From Bacteroidota bacterium (GTDB lineage Bacteria > Bacteroidota > Bacteroidia > Bacteroidales > Prolixibacteraceae): DNA of 5,124 nucleotides. Below the pieces are notes generated by a model. That model worked only from the letters and a program-made list of their open reading frames with translations. It made no database searches and had not been told where the DNA came from. Below, one piece after another: positions 1 through 5,124 of this stretch (its first letter is position 1; the number at the start of each line of letters is the position of its first letter). The position numbers and the translations under genes are program-made. The stretch covers positions 1 through 5,124 of the forward strand of contig JABMPI010000710.1 of the NCBI GenBank assembly GCA_013203755.1, written 5' to 3'.

Positions 1-81
1 AATCAATTTTCAGATATTCTCTTCAATCTTATTTTATTTAAAAAAGGATTTTTAATTTCGGCAAAAAAAAGAAAACAATTT

Positions 82-840
82 ATGATTCAAATCTGCGCAC
101 TTGCATCGGGGAGCAATGGAAATTGCTACTACATTGGAAACGATAAAGATGCCATTTTAATTGATGCCGGAATCTCTTGCAAACAGATTGTTTTGCGGAT
201 GAAAGAACGTGGTTTGAACCCTGTAAAAATAAAGGCTGTTTTTGTTACACACGAACACAGCGACCACATGCGTGGGGTTCGCGGCGTAAGCAAAAAGTTG
301 CAAGTTCCCATATATTTAACAGCAAAGACACACAATGGTGCATATAAAAATTTACGCCCCGACTACCCAAAGTTTTTCGCACCCGGCGAAGAAATTGAAA
401 TAGGAGATTTTACTATTTTCTCGTTTTTGAAAAATCACGATGCATCGGAACCTTGCTCTTTTAGAATTGAATACAAAGGAAAAAACATTGGCGTTTTTAC
501 CGACATTGGCGAAGCTTGCCACAATGTAAAGTCGCATTTGAAAAAATGTGATGGCCTGTTTTTAGAATCTAACTACGATGAGAAAATGCTTTGGGAAGGT
601 CGATATCCTCATTTTTTAAAAGAACGGGTTGCTTCTAATGTCGGACATTTATCTAACGACCAGACTTTTAAATTGCTTGATAAACACACAGATGGCAATT
701 TAAAATGTGTGTTTCTGAGCCACATTTCAAAAGATAATAACTCTCTGGAAAAAGCTTTGGAAAGAATGGAAACTTTGACTTCCAGGTTTGAAGTTAAAGT
801 GGCGACCAGATTTGAGGCAAGTGAAGTTTATTCGATATAA
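82..840 (+). CDS. MBL-fold metallo-hydrolase, YycJ/WalJ type
   Basis: A complete 252-residue metallo-beta-lactamase-fold protein, predicted cytoplasmic (no signal peptide or membrane segment). The N-terminus MIQICALASGSNGNCYYI matches the start typical of the YycJ/WalJ family, which supports the ATG chosen. The metal-binding motif HEHSDH is at residues 57-62. Further likely ligands are H119 (in NHD), D141 (in FTD), H189 (in GHLS) and H214 (in SHIS, followed by KDNN), so the di-metal site looks intact. Length is normal for the family. Family knowledge: a Bacillus YycJ has been linked to 5'-3' DNA exonuclease activity and mutation avoidance; in Bacteroidota the substrate is not established, so nuclease function here is inference. 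The leader has no clear Shine-Dalgarno site, only an A-rich stretch. A TAATTTCG at 53-60 is one base off the Bacteroidota -7 consensus. The gene converges on the aspartate kinase. Confidence 0.9.
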   Translation: MIQICALASGSNGNCYYIGNDKDAILIDAGISCKQIVLRMKERGLNPVKIKAVFVTHEHSDHMRGVRGVSKKLQVPIYLTAKTHNGAYKNLRPDYPKFFAPGEEIEIGDFTIFSFLKNHDASEPCSFRIEYKGKNIGVFTDIGEACHNVKSHLKKCDGLFLESNYDEKMLWEGRYPHFLKERVASNVGHLSNDQTFKLLDKHTDGNLKCVFLSHISKDNNSLEKALERMETLTSRFEVKVATRFEASEVYSI

Positions 841-890
841 TTAGAGCCAAACCGTTAGCCAAAAATCAAATTTACCTTAATAAATATCAT

Positions 891-930
891 AAAAAAAAAG
901 GAGAAACCTGATATTGATACAGATTTCTCC
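891..930 (-). terminator. Intrinsic terminator of the aspartate kinase gene
   Basis: A 7-bp perfect stem pairs GGAGAAA (900-906) with TTTCTCC (924-930), with a further CTG/CAG pairing inside the loop (908-910 with 920-922). On the - strand the hairpin is followed at once by nine T residues (the A run at 891-899), and it lies about 25 bases past the kinase stop codon. This is the classic Rho-independent layout for the - strand. For the + strand hydrolase, ending at 840, the same hairpin has only a weak T stretch after it (CTTTAA), so bidirectional use is possible but less certain. Confidence 0.8.
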
Positions 931-955
931 CTTTAATGGAAATGGCAATAATTAT

Positions 956-2272
956 CTAACTATTCAGTAAATTATTACTCAGTGCCTGCAACGTCTCTTT
1001 TTTATGAGAAGTTGGTACTAAAACAGAAATATTATATCGGCTTCCGCCATAAGAAATCATTCGGATTGGAATACCGTCCAACGCCCTAAATACTTTTGAG
1101 GCAAATCCGGTTTCTTCCTGAATAATATCGCCAACAATACATACGATCGACATATTCGAATCCACTTCAACAATACCGAATTTATCCAGTTCTTTTCTTA
1201 TTTCAGCTAAATTTTGGGTGTTATCGATGGTTATCGAAACGGCAACTTCCGAAGTGGAAATCATATCGATTGGAGTTTTATACTTTTCAAAAATTTCAAA
1301 AATATTTTTCAGAAAACCATAAGCCATTAACATTCTACCCGAACGAATTTTTACTGCACTAATACCATCTTTTGCAGCAACGGCTTTTATTCCTTTCCCA
1401 TCCGATTCGGCAGTTATTAATGTGCCTTCATCCGTCGGATTCATTGTGTTTTTTAACCGAACCGGAATGTTTGAAACCCTTGCCGGAAGTACCGTTTGCG
1501 GATGTAAAATTTTAGCTCCAAAATAAGCCAGCTCAGCAGCTTCATAAAACGAAAGGTGATCGATTTTTTTTGTGTTTTCAACAAAACGTGGGTCGTTGTT
1601 ATGAAAACCATCAATGTCAGTCCAAATCTGAATTTCTTCTGCTTCTATTGCTGCACCAATTAACGATGCAGTATAATCACTTCCTCCCCGTTGTAAATTA
1701 TCTATTTCGTTGTTGGCATTTCTGCAAATAAATCCTTGCGTTATATAATAGTCAGCTTCGCCAACCTCTTTCAAAACCGTTTTAATATTCTTGCGAATAA
1801 ATTGTGTCTCGGCAGCTTTGTCCTCATCAATGCGCATAAAATCCAGCGCTGGCAACAATTCTGTATTATAGTCATTTTCGTTCATCAACAAAGCAAACAG
1901 TTGAGTTGAAATCAATTCGCCCTGTGCCAAAATTGTATTCTCGCCAACCTCTCCAAAATTTCCTGAGGTAAACGATTTTATTGTATTAAAACTCTCCCCT
2001 ACAACTTTTAATCCCAGCTTTTTATTTTCATCAGAAGAAAAAAGTTCATTAACTACTTTTTTGTATTTAACTTCCAGGTTACCAATAAAAATACGGGCAG
2101 TGTCCTTATTCTTTTTGCGTAAATAACCTGAAATTTCTACCAAAGTGTTCGTTGTTCCCGACATGGCAGAAAGCACAACTATTTTTTGTTCTCCATCGGT
2201 AATTAAATCCATAACCGCCCGCATTGTTTCTGGCGAGCCAACCGATGTTCCTCCGAATTTTAAAACTTTCAT
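956..2272 (-). CDS. lysC: Aspartate kinase (monofunctional)
   Basis: Aspartokinase (EC 2.7.2.4) phosphorylates L-aspartate with ATP, the first step towards lysine/diaminopimelate, threonine and methionine. The 438-residue protein is cytoplasmic and close to the length of E. coli LysC. Catalytic domain, about residues 1-290: KFGGTSVG at 5-12, SAMSGTTN at 35-42, QGELIS at 117-122, RGGSDYTA at 195-202, WTDIDG at 217-222 and FGAKILHP at 251-258. Two C-terminal ACT domains follow: one at about 304-365, containing PIDMISTSEVAVSITID (334-350), and one at about 372-436, containing IVGDI and the IRMISYGGSRYNISVLVP segment. These predict allosteric feedback by an end-product amino acid, which cannot be named from sequence alone. 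There is no homoserine dehydrogenase fusion. The start is fixed by the canonical MKVLKFGGTSVG. It stands alone on the - strand with its own terminator. I saw no lysine riboswitch-like leader; with several aspartokinases known in many genomes, the symbol names the type rather than a proven orthologue. Confidence 0.96.
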   Translation of the reverse strand: MKVLKFGGTSVGSPETMRAVMDLITDGEQKIVVLSAMSGTTNTLVEISGYLRKKNKDTARIFIGNLEVKYKKVVNELFSSDENKKLGLKVVGESFNTIKSFTSGNFGEVGENTILAQGELISTQLFALLMNENDYNTELLPALDFMRIDEDKAAETQFIRKNIKTVLKEVGEADYYITQGFICRNANNEIDNLQRGGSDYTASLIGAAIEAEEIQIWTDIDGFHNNDPRFVENTKKIDHLSFYEAAELAYFGAKILHPQTVLPARVSNIPVRLKNTMNPTDEGTLITAESDGKGIKAVAAKDGISAVKIRSGRMLMAYGFLKNIFEIFEKYKTPIDMISTSEVAVSITIDNTQNLAEIRKELDKFGIVEVDSNMSIVCIVGDIIQEETGFASKVFRALDGIPIRMISYGGSRYNISVLVPTSHKKETLQALSNNLLNS

Positions 2273-2306
2273 CCTATTTATTACTAATCAATTGTTTTAC
2301 TGGCTG

Positions 2307-2314
2307 CAAATATG
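2307..2314 (-). promoter_or_regulatory. Possible -7 promoter element of the aspartate kinase gene
   Basis: On the - strand this reads CATATTTG, followed by C. It matches the Bacteroidota -7 consensus TAnnTTTG in all but the first base and lies 34 bases before the kinase ATG, so the transcript leader would be about 25-30 bases. No clear TTG at the -33 position is visible, which lowers confidence. Confidence 0.3.
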
Positions 2315-2434
2315 AGTATTTTTTGTGTGATTTTAAAAGGAATATAAACCCATGAAATAAGAGTTAATCTTATGATATACTTTACAAGAGTTAACGAAAT
2401 AAAAAAATTTACAAAAGAGGTCTTATCTCAAAAT

Positions 2435-2662
2435 TGTCATGTTGAGCATGGTCGAAACATCTATTTATCATAGTGAGGAATGTTTCGAGTTCGTTATTAA
2501 TGATAGATTTTTGTTTTTGTCATCTCGATCCGTCGGCTGACGAGAGAAATCTTTGGTAGAGAAGAGATTCCTCCTCGTTCCTCGTCGAAATGACAACATT
2601 GATGAGCATTCTGTCATTTACTCATTATGCCAAATAAAATTAGGTGAACTCTCAGAATGACC
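2435..2662. repeat. Cluster of GTCAT-ended palindromic intergenic repeats
   Basis: Five modules with the same end sequence lie close together in both orientations: + strand TGTCATGTTGAG at 2435-2446, TGTCATCTCGAT at 2518-2529 and TGTCATTTACTC at 2612-2623; - strand TGTCATTTCGAC ending at 2595 and GGTCATTCTGAG ending at 2662. The first module has its own inverted repeat, TCGAAACAT (2452-2460) with ATGTTTCGA (2480-2488). From memory, the motifs resemble mobile palindromic repeats scattered between genes in many Bacteroidota. It sits past the 3' end of the hydrolase gene and upstream of the kinase, so it may also act in transcript ends or mRNA stability; that is inference. Confidence 0.65.
2518..2595. 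repeat. Long imperfect hairpin within the GTCAT repeat cluster
   Basis: The outer arms TGTCATCTCGA (2518-2528) and TCGAAATGACA (2585-2595) pair at 10 of 11 positions. Inside, GACGAGAGAAATCT (2539-2552) pairs imperfectly with the AGAGATTCCTCCTCG segment (2563-2577). The result is a stem-loop of about 78 bases with bulges. This is the most palindromic unit of the cluster and looks like one complete repeat element. There is no open frame or T-run that would make it an ordinary intrinsic terminator, although it could block 3'-5' RNA decay. Confidence 0.6.
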
Positions 2663-2686
2663 TAAATAGACCTTCTCGAATAGCCT

Positions 2687-3613
2687 TTATTTTTTCAGCT
2701 TCTCCAAGAAGAAATCAACCAAATCTTTTCCTGAATCATCAACAATTCCAATTTCAGGGGCATAAACAACAGCTTCCAAGCCTACTGTTTCCGCCTTTTC
2801 CTTTAAAGCTTTTGCATGAAGCGGATGGTGATTCAGCTCATCCTGACTGCTTGGCACCCCCCCTTTTTGTTTATTGAAAACAAAAAAGGGTGCACTACTT
2901 TCGTTCATTTTCTGAATAAAATCGAGCTCCAACCTGATTTCAGTTTCATTTAAAACATCAACATTTTTTGCTGTATTAAAACCAAATACCTTCGCAATAG
3001 AATTTAATTTTTCTGCCGTATTTTCTTTTGGGAAACCGAGAATTCCATCCCATTGAAGTATGTCGTATGTTGATTGGGTAGCAAAAGCCCCGGCACAAGA
3101 AATCAGGGTAGATTCGCGCAAAACCGGGTCGTTACTTTCCGGTTCAGCCATATCATTATTAAAAGCCAGCCACAACGATGTCCCTGCTCCGGCAGAACCT
3201 CCAGAACATGCAATTCTGGTTTTGTTGATATTGTATTTTCCTGAATGGCAGCGAATAAATTGGAGGCAGCGTTTTGAATCATTCATGCTTGCCAAAATCC
3301 CATACGGAGCCTCGTTCATAAAACGGTAATTTATGGCAGCCACCGAAACACCGGCTTCCAAAAACCGAACCCAATCTTTAGAATCGTAATACTTCGATTT
3401 ATCGCCACCAACAAAACCACCGCCATGAATATAAATCACTAACGGAGTTGGTTCGTCAGATTTCACCAACCAAATATCAAATGTATTGCGCTCGTGTTCA
3501 CCGTATTTTTCATCGGCAAAAGTAGCCTGAATACCATTAAATGTAACGGGTTCTAATTTTTCTGATATAAAACTCAAATCACTAATTTCAAAAATGCGTT
3601 GCAAAAGTAACAT
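2687..3613 (-). CDS. Alpha/beta-hydrolase, esterase/lipase-like
   Basis: A 308-residue alpha/beta-hydrolase-fold protein of the hormone-sensitive-lipase/carboxylesterase-like group, expected to hydrolyse an ester; the substrate is unknown. The oxyanion-hole motif HGGGF is at residues 63-67, and the nucleophile elbow GGSAG at 138-142 places the catalytic serine at S140. The acid may be D258. The usual catalytic histidine near the C-terminus (HxF) is not seen: the region after AVVYAPE (281-287) has no His, and the last histidines are H262, H263 and H266 in an NHHPLH segment. No convincing signal peptide is present, so it is probably cytoplasmic. The start is less certain than for its neighbours: the first residues, MLLLQRIF, are not conserved-looking and a TACTTTTG promoter-like match overlaps them. 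It lies 103 bases downstream of the GntR gene on the same strand, so co-transcription is possible. A seven-G run (mRNA sense) falls in codons for KGGVP near residue 251. Confidence 0.8.
   Translation of the reverse strand: MLLLQRIFEISDLSFISEKLEPVTFNGIQATFADEKYGEHERNTFDIWLVKSDEPTPLVIYIHGGGFVGGDKSKYYDSKDWVRFLEAGVSVAAINYRFMNEAPYGILASMNDSKRCLQFIRCHSGKYNINKTRIACSGGSAGAGTSLWLAFNNDMAEPESNDPVLRESTLISCAGAFATQSTYDILQWDGILGFPKENTAEKLNSIAKVFGFNTAKNVDVLNETEIRLELDFIQKMNESSAPFFVFNKQKGGVPSSQDELNHHPLHAKALKEKAETVGLEAVVYAPEIGIVDDSGKDLVDFFLEKLKK
2854..2893 (-). repeat. Hairpin with homopolymer run inside the hydrolase gene
   Basis: Within the coding region, TTTTTGTTT (2864-2872) pairs with AAACAAAAA (2878-2886) across a five-base loop, and GCACCC (2854-2859) can pair with GGGTGC (2888-2893). 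The left arm contains a run of seven C (2857-2863), which is G7 in the mRNA. It encodes the loop NKQKGGVP. It may be chance, but a homopolymer next to a foldable palindrome is a candidate slippage spot. Confidence 0.45.
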
Positions 3614-3695
3614 TTATCAGAAAATAGAAAAATGATATTATTTACCAGATTGCTACGATAGATTCTTTTCCCTTATTTGTACAATTTTGATTTTT

Positions 3696-3716
3696 GACTT
3701 CCGACTACCAACTTCT
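3696..3716. repeat. Three degenerate 7-base tandem units after the GntR gene
   Basis: On the + strand the bases read as three consecutive heptamers, GACTTCC, GACTACC and AACTTCT. They directly abut the stop codon of the GntR gene and fill the start of the gap before the hydrolase. Short heptamer arrays of the GACTTCC type occur between genes in some Bacteroidota, as I recall. With only three imperfect copies the call is tentative. Confidence 0.35.
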
Positions 3717-4424
3717 TCAAAAACTCCCGAAAATAGCATGTTTCTCAGAATTAAAATAAATGGTTGAATAGATATTGAAATTCTCCCGGTTGGTAGTTAA
3801 TTTTCGTTCGATGTGCAAAACGGGTTGCCCGGCTTTTAACTTCAAAAGCTGTTTAATATGCTTCTCTGGTTTTACCGCTTTTAATTGTTGCTCGCCTCCC
3901 AAAATTTCAATCTGGTAGTTTTTACGAAGTATCTCAAAAAGCGATTTGTTTTCAAACGAACGGTTTGTTATTCGTGGTAAATATATATTAGGAATATGGT
4001 TAACATCGTAAAAAACGGGTTCGTCACCTACAAAACGCAAACGTTCCATATAAATACAACCCGATTCCTGTTCCAATTCCGAAAGCTCAAAACGAAAAGG
4101 TTCGGGCCAGGTTTTAATTATTGGTTTTTGTAAAATGTCTGTTTTTAAATAGCGGACTCCAACTGCCGACGCAGTTCCCGAAATAGATAAAATTCCGATA
4201 TTTTGCGGAGGTTTACGAACAATACTCCCTTTCCCCTGCTTTTTCAAGATCAGCCCATCTTTTACTAAAGAGTCGAGTGCATGACGAACAGTTGGGCGTG
4301 TCATTTCGTAGGCTGCGCAAAGTTCATTCTCCGACGGCAATAAACTACCCTCCTCGTAAACACCAGAAAAGATGTGTTTCCGAAGCAATTCATACAATTT
4401 TCGATATTGAGGAATGTGTTCCAT
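3717..4424 (-). CDS. GntR family (HutC-type) transcriptional regulator with UTRA domain
   Basis: A 235-residue cytoplasmic DNA-binding regulator. The N-terminal GntR winged helix-turn-helix spans about residues 4-70: LPSENEL at 29-35, the recognition helix around TRPTVRHALDSL (42-53) and the wing GKGSIV (64-69). The rest, about 90-232, fits a UTRA effector-binding domain, including the IYMERLRFVGDEPVFYD stretch (124-140) and the PVLHIERKL and IYSTIYFNSEKHAIF ends. This is the HutC subfamily layout and normal length. Family knowledge: such proteins are usually repressors released by a small metabolite, often a sugar phosphate, amino acid derivative or fatty acid; the ligand cannot be read here. 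The gene is divergent from an E2 acyltransferase gene, and the gap carries two matching inverted-repeat sites, so autoregulation and control of the E2 operon are inferred. Its -7 promoter element lies only eight bases before the ATG, implying a very short leader. Confidence 0.92.
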   Translation of the reverse strand: MEHIPQYRKLYELLRKHIFSGVYEEGSLLPSENELCAAYEMTRPTVRHALDSLVKDGLILKKQGKGSIVRKPPQNIGILSISGTASAVGVRYLKTDILQKPIIKTWPEPFRFELSELEQESGCIYMERLRFVGDEPVFYDVNHIPNIYLPRITNRSFENKSLFEILRKNYQIEILGGEQQLKAVKPEKHIKQLLKLKAGQPVLHIERKLTTNRENFNIYSTIYFNSEKHAIFGSF

Positions 4425-4432
4425 TATGACTG

Positions 4433-4461
4433 CAAAGTTAAAAAAAAATTAAAACATTCAA
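4433..4461 (-). promoter_or_regulatory. Promoter of the GntR regulator gene
   Basis: On the - strand TAACTTTG (4440 down to 4433) matches the Bacteroidota -7 consensus TAnnTTTG exactly and is followed by CA. A TTG at 4461-4459 lies 18 bases upstream, close to the usual -33 spacing. The start codon at 4424 is eight bases past the -7 box, so transcription would begin within a few bases of the ATG. The inverted-repeat operator at 4465-4482 abuts the -33 end. Confidence 0.6.
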
Positions 4462-4464
4462 CAC

Positions 4465-4482
4465 AACTTGTAAATACAAGTT
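4465..4482. promoter_or_regulatory. Putative GntR operator, site 1 (regulator side)
   Basis: AACTTGTAAATACAAGTT is a perfect inverted repeat with 8-base arms and a 2-base AA centre. It begins 40 bases upstream of the GntR start codon, directly next to its -33 element. The form TTGTA-nn-TACAA resembles operators of GntR-family repressors, and the core recurs in site 2. Binding by the neighbouring regulator is inferred from position and symmetry. Confidence 0.7.
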
Positions 4483-4563
4483 AAAAAATATATTTTTACA
4501 ATCTGAAAACTATAATAAATTTAAATAGCTTATTTTCAGTAACTTATTTTTTCGAAAGAAAAA

Positions 4564-4581
4564 TATTTGTATTTACAAGTT
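4564..4581. promoter_or_regulatory. Putative GntR operator, site 2 (E2 operon side)
   Basis: TATTTGTATTTACAAGTT is an imperfect inverted repeat. Its reverse complement starts with AACTTGTAAATACAA, identical over 15 bases to site 1. It ends 27 bases before the E2 start codon. AATATTTG at 4562-4569, one base off the TAnnTTTG consensus, overlaps it, so a bound repressor would cover the likely -7 region of the E2 promoter. The centres of the two sites are 99 bases apart. Confidence 0.68.
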
Positions 4582-4608
4582 GAATAGAAACTATAAAACT
4601 AATAAAAT

Positions 4609-5124
4609 ATGGCAATACCCGTTTTAATGCCTCGACAAGGACAATCTGTTGAATCCTGCATTTTGGGGCAATGGTATAAATCGGTTGGAGAAGAAGTTAG
4701 CGAAGGCGACATTCTTTTCTCTTACGAAACCGACAAAGCTTCGTTTGAAGAGGAAGCAAAGGAAGATGGCATTCTTCTGGCTACCTTTTTTGAAGAGGGC
4801 GACGAAGTTCCCGTTTTAGTAAACGTAGCAGTACTTGGAAACAAAGGTGAATCGTTTGATGAATTCAAACCAGGAGGCGAATCTAAAGAAGAAGCAGTTC
4901 CAATTGAATTGATTGAAGAAGCGCCAAAAGTAATCGAGTTCGATGTGGAAGATACTTCACCAAACAAACGCATCCGCATTTCTCCATTGGCAAAAAAAAT
5001 GGCTGAGAAACTGGGTGTTGATGTTCAAACATTAAAAGGCTCAGGCCCGCACGGAAGAATTATTGCACGCGATGTGGAAACGACAATAATAGCAGCTGAA
5101 ACACCAGTTGCTCAACCGACAGTA
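4609..5124 (+). CDS. Lipoyl-dependent E2 acyltransferase of a 2-oxoacid dehydrogenase complex (5' part)
   Basis: The first 172 residues of a dihydrolipoamide acyltransferase (E2); the frame is open to the window end. E2 carries acyl groups from E1 to CoA on a swinging lipoyl arm in the cytoplasm. A lipoyl domain fills about residues 1-80: it starts MAIPVLMPRQGQSVES, and the lipoylated lysine is K43 in ETDKASFE. An acidic, Pro-containing linker follows (about 81-118), then a peripheral subunit-binding domain at about 121-157 (ISPLAKKMAEKLGVD and GSGPHGRIIARDVE) that would dock E1 or E3. A second linker starts at about 158; the catalytic domain with its HxxxD motif lies beyond the window. Whether the complex uses pyruvate, acetoin or branched-chain oxoacids cannot be decided from this part. 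No Shine-Dalgarno site precedes the ATG, only an A-rich leader. It is divergent from the GntR regulator, with putative operator site 2 just upstream, and probably leads an operon. Confidence 0.93.
   Translation, partial: MAIPVLMPRQGQSVESCILGQWYKSVGEEVSEGDILFSYETDKASFEEEAKEDGILLATFFEEGDEVPVLVNVAVLGNKGESFDEFKPGGESKEEAVPIELIEEAPKVIEFDVEDTSPNKRIRISPLAKKMAEKLGVDVQTLKGSGPHGRIIARDVETTIIAAETPVAQPTV

Larger units (their letters stand above)
2273..2686. other. 414-base gap between kinase and hydrolase genes
   Basis: No credible gene is present. The part next to the kinase (2273-2340) would hold its promoter and leader. The next stretch is AT-rich and carries the 9-base direct repeat AAGAGTTAA at 2359-2367 and 2386-2394, of no known function. 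From about 2435 to 2662 it is filled by a cluster of GTCAT-ended palindromic modules, annotated separately. A short open frame on the + strand starting at 2644 runs antisense into the hydrolase and has a low-complexity F/P/Q/L-rich product, so it is not called. Confidence 0.7.

Noticed and set aside
129..537. Two small - strand open frames within the MBL-fold gene
   Set aside because: Both are antisense to conserved metal-site coding and have no supporting signals.
2273..2434. Lysine riboswitch or attenuator upstream of the aspartate kinase
   Set aside because: The likely leader is only about 25-30 bases, with no structured GC-containing helices or leader peptide rich in Lys or Thr codons.
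2644..2877. Short + strand open frame overlapping the hydrolase gene
   Set aside because: Antisense to a well-supported coding region, with a low-complexity product and no start signal or recognisable domain.
3060..3329. Open frame on the + strand inside the hydrolase gene
   Set aside because: Shadow of the real gene, which carries the HGGGF and GGSAG motifs on the other strand.
3602..3609. TACTTTTG on the - strand, an exact match to TAnnTTTG, at the hydrolase start
   Set aside because: It lies inside codons 2-4 of the called gene and lacks a -33 TTG. A promoter here would need a start further in, and no in-frame ATG is close, so it is more likely chance in AT-rich DNA.
3677..3684. TTGTACAA palindrome between gntR and the hydrolase gene, considered as a third operator
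   Set aside because: It lacks the two-base centre and outer arms of the two matched sites, so it is not the same motif.
4491..4503. TATTTTTACAATC as an additional half-site in the divergent gap
   Set aside because: Only the TTTACAA core matches, with no opposing arm; such short AT-rich matches are expected by chance.
4722..4979. Ser-rich open frame on the - strand inside the E2 gene
   Set aside because: Ser/Thr-rich mirror of Glu/Asp-rich coding on the + strand; the E2 lipoyl and binding domains are clear.

Overview
The window looks like a chromosomal segment from a Bacteroidota bacterium, probably an environmental or gut Bacteroidia or Cytophagia-type lineage; nothing in it fixes the genus. 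Four signs point there: the AT-rich gaps, start codons without Shine-Dalgarno sites behind A-rich leaders, TAnnTTTG-type -7 promoter elements, and an intergenic cluster of GTCAT-ended palindromes of a kind I recognise from Bacteroidota genomes. It holds four complete genes and one that runs off the right edge. There is no tRNA, rRNA, CRISPR array, transposase or phage gene.

Left part (1-2272): a YycJ/WalJ-type metallo-beta-lactamase-fold hydrolase on the + strand converges on a monofunctional aspartate kinase on the - strand. A hairpin with an A/T run in the gap makes a good intrinsic terminator for the kinase transcript. Both are ordinary housekeeping genes.

Middle (2273-2686): a 414-base gap with a possible kinase promoter, short direct repeats, and a cluster of GTCAT-ended inverted repeats covering about 230 bases.

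Right part (2687-5124): an alpha/beta-hydrolase (esterase/lipase-like) lies downstream of a GntR/HutC-family repressor, both on the - strand, so they may be co-transcribed. Divergent from the repressor starts a lipoyl-domain E2 acyltransferase gene, cut by the window end, which probably opens a 2-oxoacid dehydrogenase operon. The 184-base divergent gap carries two near-identical inverted-repeat sites in opposite orientation, one next to each gene. They share a 15-base core and have the form expected of GntR operators. The simplest reading is a local switch: the regulator represses itself and the dehydrogenase operon and is released by an unknown effector bound to its UTRA domain. This paired-operator module is the most informative part of the window. 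I found no clear sign of a wholly new type of system.
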